This document shows, in pieces, positions 43,451 through 51,719 of a stretch of DNA of 64,000 bases (positions within the stretch are counted from its first letter, which is position 1; every line of letters begins with the position of its first letter). The DNA lies in assembly GCF_008124875.1 (NCBI RefSeq), contig NZ_VNIA01000001.1, positions 1,070,721-1,134,720 on the forward strand, read 5' to 3'. The DNA comes from Tenacibaculum adriaticum. Lineage in GTDB: Bacteria; Bacteroidota; Bacteroidia; Flavobacteriales; Flavobacteriaceae. A program made the position numbers and the translations under genes. The notes under the pieces were generated by a model. The model made no database searches. It had not been told where the DNA came from and saw only the letters and a program-made list of their open reading frames with translations.

Positions 43451-45028
43451 ATGAGTACAGATATAGAAAATCTATTTAAAGACAAAGTTTTAGGACACCC
43501 AGCAGGATTATTCGTGCTATTTTTTACAGAAATGTGGGAACGTTTTTCGTACTACGGAATGCGGGCACTTTTAGTTTTATTTTTAATAACATCTATAAGT
43601 GAAGGTGGTTTTGGTTGGGAAAAAGCAGAAGCTTTATCTTTATATGGAACTTATACAATGGGTGTTTATCTAACACCAGTTTTTGGTGGATTAATTGCTG
43701 ACAAATTATTAGGGTATAGATGGGCGGTTATTTTAGGAGCATTAATAATGACTTTAGGTCATGCGGCGATGGCAGTTGAAACACCACTTTTTTTATATAT
43801 CGGGTTAGGTTGTTTAATGGTTGGTAATGGCTTATTTAAACCTAATATGACCTCTATTATATCTAACATGTATAAAAATCATTCAGATAAAAAAGATGGT
43901 GCTTATTCTATATTTTATATGGGGGTAAATGCTGGTGCCTTTTTAGGTATTATGCTTTGTGGATATATTGGAGAAAACTATTCTTGGTCATTAGGTTTTG
44001 GTTTAGCAGGTATTTTTATGTTCATAGGAATGTTACAGTTTTATTTTACTCAAAATATTTTCGGTGATATTGGTTTGTCACCAAAAAAAATTGAAGCTAT
44101 AAAGCTAGAACAAATAGGAAAAGATGGGGATCAAGATTTGAGGTTAAAGGAATTATCAGAAGAAAAAACACCTAAAAAAATCATCATAGATAGATTAATA
44201 GCAGTAGGCGTATTTTGTGTTTTTACTGTTTTTTTCTGGGCTGCTTTTGAACAGGCTGGGGGGTCGATGACAATTTTTGCTAATGAATACACGCAAAGAA
44301 ATTTAATAGGAGGTTATGGAACCCTATTTAAATATATTGATGCATTATTGACTATTATTCCTCTTGGAATTATTACTTATGTTTTATATATGTTGTTTAA
44401 AAAGACTTTTTCAAAATATGCAATAGGTAATATGATATTATCAATTAGTTTTATTATTATTTGGGGAATTGTTGGATGGAAAATATATGTAGATTTTTCA
44501 AAAGAGAGTGTTGAGGTACCTGCTACTTGGTTTGGTATTTTAAATTCTTTATTCATAATTACTTTAGCTCCTTTATTTTCTAAGTGGTGGGAAAGTAAGT
44601 ATAATATGTCAGGTCCAATGAAATTTGGTTTAGGACTTCTTTTACTAGGATTAGGTTTTGGATTTTTATCAATGGGATCTCAGGATATAGTTTCTGGACA
44701 ACCAATTTTAAAAGTGAGTATGTTCTGGTTAATTGCAGCATATTTATTTCACACAATGGGAGAGTTGTGTATTTCACCAGTAAGTCTTTCGTACATAAGT
44801 AAATTAGTTCCAGCAAAGTGGATCGGATTTATGTTCGGTTTCTATTATTTATTCATAGCAATGGGTAATAAATTAGCAGGAACAGTAGGGAGTTATATAG
44901 AGGAGATTGAAAAAGCATATTCTATATCTGGTTTTTTCCTAATTTTTGCTATAATACCTGTTGTTGCTGGTTTGATTATAGCAGGATTAAATCCATTGAT
45001 GAGAAAGTTAATGCACGGTGTAAAATAG
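43451..45028 (+). CDS. POT/PTR-family proton-coupled oligopeptide transporter 2
   Basis: 525 residues, paralogous to the previous gene: MWERFSYYGMRALLVLFL and FYMGVNAGAFLGIMLCGYIG are the same motifs. The central loop (about 215-240) is longer and charged. The two tandem copies probably arose by duplication and may differ in peptide preference. A terminator follows. Confidence 0.92.
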   Translation: MSTDIENLFKDKVLGHPAGLFVLFFTEMWERFSYYGMRALLVLFLITSISEGGFGWEKAEALSLYGTYTMGVYLTPVFGGLIADKLLGYRWAVILGALIMTLGHAAMAVETPLFLYIGLGCLMVGNGLFKPNMTSIISNMYKNHSDKKDGAYSIFYMGVNAGAFLGIMLCGYIGENYSWSLGFGLAGIFMFIGMLQFYFTQNIFGDIGLSPKKIEAIKLEQIGKDGDQDLRLKELSEEKTPKKIIIDRLIAVGVFCVFTVFFWAAFEQAGGSMTIFANEYTQRNLIGGYGTLFKYIDALLTIIPLGIITYVLYMLFKKTFSKYAIGNMILSISFIIIWGIVGWKIYVDFSKESVEVPATWFGILNSLFIITLAPLFSKWWESKYNMSGPMKFGLGLLLLGLGFGFLSMGSQDIVSGQPILKVSMFWLIAAYLFHTMGELCISPVSLSYISKLVPAKWIGFMFGFYYLFIAMGNKLAGTVGSYIEEIEKAYSISGFFLIFAIIPVVAGLIIAGLNPLMRKLMHGVK

Positions 45029-45051
45029 TTTGTAATAGAATAAAATATATT

Positions 45052-45088
45052 AAAGCTACTAGTTTTTAAAAACTTAGTAGCTTTTTTT
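45052..45088 (+). terminator. Terminator after the peptide transporters
   Basis: AAAGCTACTA pairs with TAGTAGCTTT around GTTTTTAAAAACT, followed by seven T residues. Confidence 0.8.
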
Positions 45089-45122
45089 GTAATTTTGGAA
45101 TACTTATTGAGACAAAGAAGAT

Positions 45123-45641
45123 ATGAAGAAAATAATTTTAGCGGCATTTTTTATGATGAGTGCCATTGCGATACAAGCACAGGAAGATGTGAAATGGGTG
45201 TCTTTTGAAGAAGCTTTAGTGTTGAATAAAGCGAATCCAAAACCTATTTTGGTAGATTTATATACAGACTGGTGTGGTTGGTGTAAAAAAATGGATGCTT
45301 CTACATATAAGAATAAAATTATCGTAAAGTATATTAATGATAATTATTATGCTGTTAAGATGGATGGAGAAGGCAAAAAAGACATCAATTTTAAAGGAAA
45401 GACTTTTAAATTTGTGCAACAAGGTAGAAGTAAGTATCATGAATTAGCAGCAGCTATCATGAAAGGTAAAATGAGTTATCCTTCCACTGCTTTTTTTGAT
45501 GCAGAACAACAATTAATACAAACAGTTCCTGGTTATTTGGCAAAAGAAAGATTTGAAAAAATATTAGCTTTCTTTAGTGGAGATACCCATAAGAAAACAC
45601 CATGGCCAGATTTTGAAAAGAATTTTAAAAGCGCTTTGTAA
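45123..45641 (+). CDS. Exported thioredoxin-fold protein with a CGWC site
   Basis: 172 residues. A signal peptide (MKKIILAAFFMMSAIAIQAQ) is followed by a thioredoxin fold with the redox motif WCGWC in YTDWCGWCKKMDASTY, like DUF255/thioredoxin-like proteins of Bacteroidota, and SYPSTAFFDAEQQLIQTVPG with the usual cis-Pro. It probably acts as a periplasmic thiol-disulfide protein. Single gene, convergent with comEC. Confidence 0.88.
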   Translation: MKKIILAAFFMMSAIAIQAQEDVKWVSFEEALVLNKANPKPILVDLYTDWCGWCKKMDASTYKNKIIVKYINDNYYAVKMDGEGKKDINFKGKTFKFVQQGRSKYHELAAAIMKGKMSYPSTAFFDAEQQLIQTVPGYLAKERFEKILAFFSGDTHKKTPWPDFEKNFKSAL

Positions 45642-45647
45642 ACGTTT

Positions 45648-47672
45648 TTAATTTATAATATAAGCACCATCTTGTCCCGTATAGCAAAATGGTGTTTTTT
45701 GTTTTAGACAAGTTTCTTGCCAACGATTTATATAACTTTTATAATTCGTTCCGTCAGCAATTATTTGCTTTGGTTGAACTTTATTAATTAAACGATTCAA
45801 ATTGATTTTAGGAGAGTATTGAAGGATTATGATGGGGTTTTCAAGCTTTGATACTTTATAAATACCTAAACTATCAATAAATAAAATTTGGTCTTTTTTA
45901 AATTTAAAAATATTGAGTTTCTTAGTATTAGTTTTTGGTAGAATATTCTCTCCAATTTCATAAGAAGTCAGTAATTTTTGTTGTTTAATTTTTATGCTAT
46001 CAAAATCATGATACACTAAAAATTGATTTCCATTTCTATTTCCGATAATAGCATTTCTACTTTTATGAAATACAATCAATTCTTGTTTTGTGTTTCTATG
46101 GTGTTTTTCATATACATATACTGATTGCACTAACAGAATTGAAACTAATAAGTTTATAAGCTGTTTAGGTTTTTTCTGTATAATAAAATGAAAACATGTT
46201 ATAATAAAAATATACCAGACAAGCATTAACCAAAAAGACATCGAAATTCTAGTAAAAAGAAATGATTCTTGAAGTGAAACCCAGTTAACAACATTATTCA
46301 TTTGTTGAATTATGAACCCATAGAAGTCTGCTAAAAATTGTGGTAAAGTATTTAATAAAGCTAAAATGATAATGAGGATTCCTCCAAGTAGAATTGCTCC
46401 TAAAAAGGGAATTATCACTAAGTTTGATATTAAAAACAATCCTGGAAATTGATGAAAATAAAATAAACTAATAGGTAATATTCCAGCTTGTGCAGCTAAA
46501 GAAACAGTAGTTAGTTGCCAAAATTTATCCAATAACCAAAGTTTAGGCTTCCAAATTTGATAGATTATAGGTTGTGCCCAAATAATTCCAAAAACAGCCA
46601 AGTAACTTAACTGAAAACCAACATCAAAAAGGAACAAAGGTTTTACGAGTAGAATTACAAGCATGGAAGTTATTAAAGAATGTTCAATGATTTTCTTTTT
46701 CTTAAAAGAATCACCAATAGCTATAAATGTAAACATCGTTACAGCTCTAACAACAGATGCGGTTAATCCAGCAATAAAAGCGAACGACCAAAGTAGTAAA
46801 ACAATCAAAATTGTTTTAAAAATCGTCCCATATTTAAAGGTCTCTAAGGGTTTTAAGATAGTAGATAATATTAATAATAGAATACCTATATGTAAACCAG
46901 AGATAGCTAAGATATGTATCGCTCCTGCTTTTGTGTAATTTTCTAATAGATCTTTCGAAATATCTTGCCGTTGTCCTAATAATAAGGCATTTATAACGGC
47001 AAATTCATTATTAGAAAAGTTATGTTTTAATAGTGATTGTTGAATGTTATTTCTAAAAGCTGCGGATAATCCAACAAAAGAAAATTTTCGTTGACCAACA
47101 ATTTTAAAGTCAGTGTTATTCACAAAAACCTGATGATGAATTCCTTGTTTTGCTAAGTAGTTTTTATAATCAAATTGGTGCGGATTTAATGGTGGAATTA
47201 ATTCTTTAAACGTTGGCTTTAGAAGAAGCTTATCATCAACCTTCAAATTGTTAATAAGTGAGTCTTTTTGAATGTTAAGAAGTATCTCTCCGCTAGTTTT
47301 TTGACTGTTGACTTGTGAAACTACTGCTTCGTATTTATCATAGTAATTACCAGGCTTTAATACTTTATTAATAGTTAAAACAGCTGAATAATTTGAATTT
47401 ATATGATTAGTATAGTAGCTTTTGTAGTTTGTATCATCGTTTATAAAAACGGAAGTTATTCCTATAAACGAGAAAAATAAAAGGCTCGTTATTACAAATA
47501 GTTGTTTTTTAGCTAATCGATGAAAAGTCATTAATATCACTAGAAAAATAATAAAACCTAAAATTGAGTGTAGAAAATTAAAATCCCAAATCCTGGTGTA
47601 ATGTTGTATGCATATACCTGCAATAAGGCATGTCAAGAAATGAAAAGGTAAGTAGTTCAATAATTTTTTCAT
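45648..47672 (-). CDS. comEC: ComEC/Rec2-family DNA-uptake channel protein
   Basis: 674 residues with many membrane segments. AGAIHILAISGLHIGILLLIL (about 258-278) is the competence-domain signature, and an OB-fold region (DUF4131, about 60-190) precedes it. The C-terminal 160 residues are in the place of the metallo-beta-lactamase-like domain, but no HxHxDH metal motif is visible. Such forms are common in flavobacteria. If expressed it would carry DNA across the inner membrane in natural competence. Confidence 0.88.
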   Translation of the reverse strand: MKKLLNYLPFHFLTCLIAGICIQHYTRIWDFNFLHSILGFIIFLVILMTFHRLAKKQLFVITSLLFFSFIGITSVFINDDTNYKSYYTNHINSNYSAVLTINKVLKPGNYYDKYEAVVSQVNSQKTSGEILLNIQKDSLINNLKVDDKLLLKPTFKELIPPLNPHQFDYKNYLAKQGIHHQVFVNNTDFKIVGQRKFSFVGLSAAFRNNIQQSLLKHNFSNNEFAVINALLLGQRQDISKDLLENYTKAGAIHILAISGLHIGILLLILSTILKPLETFKYGTIFKTILIVLLLWSFAFIAGLTASVVRAVTMFTFIAIGDSFKKKKIIEHSLITSMLVILLVKPLFLFDVGFQLSYLAVFGIIWAQPIIYQIWKPKLWLLDKFWQLTTVSLAAQAGILPISLFYFHQFPGLFLISNLVIIPFLGAILLGGILIIILALLNTLPQFLADFYGFIIQQMNNVVNWVSLQESFLFTRISMSFWLMLVWYIFIITCFHFIIQKKPKQLINLLVSILLVQSVYVYEKHHRNTKQELIVFHKSRNAIIGNRNGNQFLVYHDFDSIKIKQQKLLTSYEIGENILPKTNTKKLNIFKFKKDQILFIDSLGIYKVSKLENPIIILQYSPKINLNRLINKVQPKQIIADGTNYKSYINRWQETCLKQKTPFCYTGQDGAYIIN

Positions 47673-47750
47673 AGCCTAGTAAAGTTATGAAAAAATTAAA
47701 TATCTTATGAAGTGATTTTTTATTTAGTTATTTGATTATTAATGCTTTAT

Positions 47751-48602
47751 TTAGTAGGTGGTTGTCATATTGTTATCTACACAAATAATAAAATCAGCTT
47801 TTTTGTGATTTTCTTCTAATAATTTATCTACATTTTTCTGTAAAATAGTGGTTATTGTTACATATTTTAAATCATTTCGTTCTTTTTTTAAATACCATAA
47901 AATCCCCTCATAATTATCGGAATGATAGGCACCGTTATAATGTATTGATAAATAATTTGACTTGTAGTTTTTCAATATAAAATGAGCCATGGTTGCATCT
48001 TTTATTGCTTGCGCCATTACCAATTTAGGTGAACCATGATCTCCCATCATTTTTAAGATGTTTTTATAAGTTGGTAATTCACTATCAAAAGTTATTGGAA
48101 GAGGAGCTATCCATGTTTTTTCTTCTAAAGAAAGGGAATCTAGTACCTCAAAGCCTTTTTTATATACTTTGTTTGCATAGCGTCTAGGAATATTGGTTGC
48201 CACAAACGGAAGTTTGTTCTTTTTGGCAAAGTTTACTAATGGAGCGTAATCAGTTTTATAATTTGGCCATAATCTAGCTAAAGAATCCAATGCTTTAGAG
48301 TTAATAGTTCCTTTTAGATAATCGTTTAATTCATTTTGATTATCTGCTTCAAACATTTCTGCGCCAAGGATAAGTTGTCTTTGTTTGTTTAGGTCTTCTG
48401 TAACTTCATACTGTAACCAATGAGAAATAGGATTGTTATGTAGCTCACCAAACAAGACAATATTATTTTTAGAAAGCACTCTAATCATTTTTTTATAAGA
48501 TACTTTCTTTCCTTTAGAATTATAAATTACATAGGCTTTCTTCTGACTAAATGTGTAGTTTGAAATGAATAGAAGGAATAATATGAATATTGATTTTTTC
48601 AT
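47751..48602 (-). CDS. ChaN-family haem-binding lipoprotein-like protein
   Basis: 283 residues with a signal peptide (about 1-19). VLFGELHNNPISHWLQYEV then LILGAEMFEADNQNELNDYL and later HYNGAYHSDNYEGILWYL match the ChaN domain (DUF399), which binds haem in related bacteria and is linked to iron uptake. No lipobox is evident, so it may be periplasmic or not lipidated. No operon partner. Confidence 0.82.
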   Translation of the reverse strand: MKKSIFILFLLFISNYTFSQKKAYVIYNSKGKKVSYKKMIRVLSKNNIVLFGELHNNPISHWLQYEVTEDLNKQRQLILGAEMFEADNQNELNDYLKGTINSKALDSLARLWPNYKTDYAPLVNFAKKNKLPFVATNIPRRYANKVYKKGFEVLDSLSLEEKTWIAPLPITFDSELPTYKNILKMMGDHGSPKLVMAQAIKDATMAHFILKNYKSNYLSIHYNGAYHSDNYEGILWYLKKERNDLKYVTITTILQKNVDKLLEENHKKADFIICVDNNMTTTY

Positions 48603-48667
48603 AATGAGTTTTTACCAGAAATTGATCTTTATGAGAAGATAAAGTTAATTAAAACAGATGTAAAAAG

Positions 48668-48696
48668 AAAAGCAACCTCGAGTGAGATTGCTTTTT
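48668..48696 (-). terminator. Terminator after lysS
   Basis: AAAAGCAA-C-CTC pairs with GAG-A-TTGCTTTT (one mismatch) around GAGT, with T/A runs at the ends, 14 bases past the lysS stop on the minus strand. Confidence 0.7.
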
Positions 48697-48709
48697 AATA
48701 TATATAAAA

Positions 48710-50407
48710 TTATATGATTTCTACAAATAAACCATCATCCGTTTTTTCGACTTTAGCTAGTTTGTGTTTGGTTAAGCCTTTAATCGTTTTATCCCATTTT
48801 TTATTACTTAAACCAGATTGTGTTTTTAATTCGTTTAAATCAATTCTTTCTGACTTCTCAATTAAAGCTAACAATGCTTTTTCATCATCATTTAACTCTA
48901 CGGAAGGAGCTTTTTTCTCCGGACGCATTTGCGGGAAGAATAATACCTCTTGAATAGATTGGTTGTTTGTTAAGAACATAATAAGTCTATCCATTCCTAT
49001 TCCCATACCAGAAGTAGGAGGCATACCATATTCTAAGGCACGTAAAAAGTCATGATCTATAAATTCAGTTGCTTCATCATCTCCTTTAGCTGCTAATTTT
49101 AACTGATGTTCAAAACGCTCACGTTGATCGATTGGGTCATTTAATTCTGAATAGGCATTTGCTATTTCCTTACCACAAACCATTAACTCAAAACGTTCAG
49201 TAAGTTCTGGGTTATCTCTATGTTCTTTACATAATGGAGACATTTCCTTAGGATAATCTGTAATAAAAGTTGGTTGAATGTAATTACCTTCACATTTTTC
49301 ACCAAAAATTTCATCAATTAATTTCCCTTTACCCATGGTATTGTCCACTTCAATCCCCATACCTTTTGCAGCATCAAAAATCTCAACTTCCGTTTTTCCT
49401 GTAATATCAAAACCAGTAAAATGTTTAATTGAATCTGCCATGGTAACACGAGCGTAAGGGGCTTTGAAATCTATTTCATGCTCCCCAAAAGTCGCTTTAG
49501 AAGTTCCGTTAACCGCAATAGCACAATACTCTAATAATTTTTCGGCAAAATCCATCATCCAGTTGTAATCTTTGTAAGCTACATAGATTTCCATTGCTGT
49601 GAATTCAGGATTGTGTGTTCTATCCATTCCTTCGTTACGGAAATTTTTAGAAAACTCATACACACCATCAAAACCACCAACAATTAAACGTTTTAAATAT
49701 AATTCGTTTGCAATACGCATGTATAATGGAATATCTAATGCGTTATGGTGTGTAGTAAATGGTCTTGCCGCTGCACCACCAGGAATAGGTTGTAAAATCG
49801 GAGTTTCAACCTCGAAATACCCAGCATCATTAAAAAACTGACGCATTGCATTGAATAACTTGGTTCGTTTTACAAACACTTCTTTTACGTGTGGATTTAC
49901 CACTAAATCGGCATAACGCTGACGATAACGTAATTCAGGGTCGTTAAATTCATCATGTTTTTTTCCTTCAGCATCTGTTTTGGGTAATGGTAAAGGTTTT
50001 AATGACTTACTTAATAAGATGAATTTTTTAACTAAAACTGTTTTTTCACCTACTTGTGTAGTGAATAATTCACCTTCTATACCAACAAAATCACCAATAT
50101 CTAATAACTTTTTATAGACTTCATTATATAAATTTTTGTCTTCACCAGTACAGATTTCATCACGATTAAAATAAACTTGAATGCGACCTTCACTATCTTG
50201 CAATTCAGCAAAAGAAGCTTTTCCTTGAATACGACGAGACATTAATCGACCAGCAATAACAACCTGTTTTCCTTCAGAAAAATCAGCTTTTATTTTTTTA
50301 GAATTTGAATTTAAAGGATATAAATCCGCTGGATACGGATTAATCCCTAATTCACGTAATCTTCCTAGTTTTTCTCTACGTACAACTTCTTGTTCTGATA
50401 ATTGCAT
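48710..50407 (-). CDS. lysS: Lysyl-tRNA synthetase, class II, with a C-terminal extension
   Basis: 565 residues; E. coli LysS has 505. An OB-fold anticodon domain (VVIAGRLMSRRIQGKASFAEL) and the class II catalytic domain with motifs 2 and 3 (FRNEGMDRTHNPEF; GMGIGMDRL) are complete. The last 65 residues form a helical, likely winged-helix extension (LLALIEKSERIDLNELKTQSGL, then KLAKVEKTDDGLFVEII), which also occurs in other Bacteroidota. It charges tRNA-Lys. Own promoter and terminator. Confidence 0.96.
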   Translation of the reverse strand: MQLSEQEVVRREKLGRLRELGINPYPADLYPLNSNSKKIKADFSEGKQVVIAGRLMSRRIQGKASFAELQDSEGRIQVYFNRDEICTGEDKNLYNEVYKKLLDIGDFVGIEGELFTTQVGEKTVLVKKFILLSKSLKPLPLPKTDAEGKKHDEFNDPELRYRQRYADLVVNPHVKEVFVKRTKLFNAMRQFFNDAGYFEVETPILQPIPGGAAARPFTTHHNALDIPLYMRIANELYLKRLIVGGFDGVYEFSKNFRNEGMDRTHNPEFTAMEIYVAYKDYNWMMDFAEKLLEYCAIAVNGTSKATFGEHEIDFKAPYARVTMADSIKHFTGFDITGKTEVEIFDAAKGMGIEVDNTMGKGKLIDEIFGEKCEGNYIQPTFITDYPKEMSPLCKEHRDNPELTERFELMVCGKEIANAYSELNDPIDQRERFEHQLKLAAKGDDEATEFIDHDFLRALEYGMPPTSGMGIGMDRLIMFLTNNQSIQEVLFFPQMRPEKKAPSVELNDDEKALLALIEKSERIDLNELKTQSGLSNKKWDKTIKGLTKHKLAKVEKTDDGLFVEII

Positions 50408-50440
50408 TAATCTTCTTTTTAATGATTGATTTTAAAGGCG

Positions 50441-50471
50441 CAAAGATACAATCAATTGCAGAATTAAGCAA
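50441..50471 (-). promoter_or_regulatory. lysS promoter
   Basis: Minus strand: TTG (50469-50471), 20 bases, TATCTTTG (50441-50448). It leaves a leader of about 30 bases. Confidence 0.7.
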
Positions 50472-50513
50472 CGTTGCCTTAAAAAGTACTCAATAAAAAA
50501 AATAAAAATTTGT

Positions 50514-50543
50514 TTGGTAGTTTTTTAAAAGGTTGTATATTTG
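50514..50543 (+). promoter_or_regulatory. Promoter of the small RNA at 50547
   Basis: TTG (50514-50516), 19 bases, TATATTTG (50536-50543): a strong consensus match, not followed by an open frame. Confidence 0.7.
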
Positions 50544-50546
50544 CAG

Positions 50547-50652
50547 GCTGTCAAATTTTAAAGACAGCATTTAGTTGTGTTGTTAAGCACTTGATTGTGC
50601 TAGGTTTTGTTAACCGATGGAAAGCTTCCCTGAGATGGGTTGCTTTTTTTTT
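50547..50652 (+). ncRNA. Probable small non-coding RNA between lysS and DUF456
   Basis: A consensus promoter, about 105 bases with no open frame and three hairpins: GCTGTC/GACAGC (50547-50568), AGCAC/GTGCT (50586-50601, inside an outer GTTAA/TTAAC pairing) and a terminator AAGC-TT-CCC/GGG-TT-GCTT (50622-50645) with an eight-T run. It does not match SRP RNA, tmRNA or 6S RNA features that I can recognise. It could be a family known in flavobacteria (the published Flavo-1 motif is one to test), but I cannot confirm this. Confidence 0.55.
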
Positions 50653-50661
50653 ATCCATATT

Positions 50662-51165
50662 TTAGGTTAAGAAAGCATCTTTATACTCCCAAAATTTAAT
50701 AAAGAACAAAACAAAATACACTGTAGCTACGGAAAACTTTATAGTTACCGAGGCTAAAAAACCAAGAAAAGCCCCGAATGAAGCTTTTAATGCTCTATTC
50801 GTATCTTTTCCATCATACATTAACTCTCCTATAAACGCACCCAAAAAAGCACCAATTAAAATACCAAAAGGAATAGGAGAGAGTAAGCCAAGAATTAATC
50901 CGATTGTGGTTCCGTAAACACCGTATTTAGTTCCTCCAAAACGTTTGGTTCCCATTGCAGGAATAAAATAATCTAGAACAAATATTATTACCGCAAGTAC
51001 TAATGTGATTCCTAAAAATGTCCAATCTTGAGGCACAACTTCAGTGAGATGCAATAGTAGTAAACCTGCCCAAGCCGTAATTGGACCAGGTAAAACAGGT
51101 AGAAAAGAACCTAAAATACCTAAGCTAACAAAAACAAATCCAAGAAGTAATAAAAATATATCCAT
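50662..51165 (-). CDS. DUF456 membrane protein
   Basis: 167 residues, four or five glycine-rich membrane segments. The N-terminal LLGFVFVSLGILGSFLPVLPGPITAWAGLLLLH and PIPFGILIGAFLGAFIGEL (about 95-113) are characteristic of DUF456. Function unknown. A single gene convergent with the small RNA. Confidence 0.85.
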   Translation of the reverse strand: MDIFLLLLGFVFVSLGILGSFLPVLPGPITAWAGLLLLHLTEVVPQDWTFLGITLVLAVIIFVLDYFIPAMGTKRFGGTKYGVYGTTIGLILGLLSPIPFGILIGAFLGAFIGELMYDGKDTNRALKASFGAFLGFLASVTIKFSVATVYFVLFFIKFWEYKDAFLT

Positions 51166-51282
51166 AATTTTTAAATAAAATTTTAATAGTTAACAGTTTT
51201 CAATAACTGAGCCAAAACCTATAATTACTAAGGTTCGATGGCTAATTAGACGAATATATAATGACTTTGTTACAAAATTTTA

Positions 51283-51316
51283 AACTAAAAAATTAGTTTA
51301 AACTAATTTTTTAGTT
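51283..51316. promoter_or_regulatory. 34-bp perfect palindromic operator of the blaI-like gene
   Basis: AACTAAAAAATTAGTTT (51283-51299) is followed without spacer by its exact reverse complement. Each arm itself contains an ACTA-N6-TAGT dyad, the type of site bound by BlaI/MecI/CopY dimers. It overlaps the start of a TATATTTG box (51316-51323), so two repressor dimers could block the promoter. Confidence 0.75.
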
Positions 51317-51350
51317 ATATTTGTTGTGTTGAATTTCAAGAGATTATAAA

Positions 51351-51719
51351 ATGAGTAAACAATTAACAAAAGCAGAAGAACAAATAATGCAAGTGTTATG
51401 GCTGTTAAAAGAAGCATCTGTAAAAGAAGTGATAGCTGAATTAGATGAACCCAAACCTGCCTATAATACCGTTTCTACTATTATAAGAATTTTAGAAACT
51501 AAAGAATTTGTTGGACACAAGGCAAAAGGAAGGGGGTATGTATACCATCCGCTAATTGAAAAGAGGGAATATAGTAATCAAAGTTTACATAAGTTAATGG
51601 ACGGTTATTTTGGTGGTTCATTTAAAAGCATGGTATCTTTTTTCATGAAAGAAAATAAGATGGATGTGAATGAACTAGAAAATATTTTAAAAGAAGTTAA
51701 TAAAAACAAGAAGTCATGA
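51351..51719 (+). CDS. BlaI/MecI/CopY-family transcriptional repressor
   Basis: 122 residues. A winged-helix domain (LTKAEEQIMQVLWLLKEASVKEVIAEL, then YNTVSTIIRILETKEFVGHKAKGRGYVYHPLI) and a C-terminal dimerisation helix match the BlaI family. Such repressors are cut by their partner sensor protease. It overlaps the M56 gene by four bases (ATGA), and the palindrome upstream is the likely autoregulatory site. Confidence 0.93.
   Translation: MSKQLTKAEEQIMQVLWLLKEASVKEVIAELDEPKPAYNTVSTIIRILETKEFVGHKAKGRGYVYHPLIEKREYSNQSLHKLMDGYFGGSFKSMVSFFMKENKMDVNELENILKEVNKNKKS

Noticed and set aside
50547..50652. SRP (4.5S) RNA identity for the small RNA
   Set aside because: The conserved apical GGAA/AGCA internal-loop motif of SRP RNA is missing.
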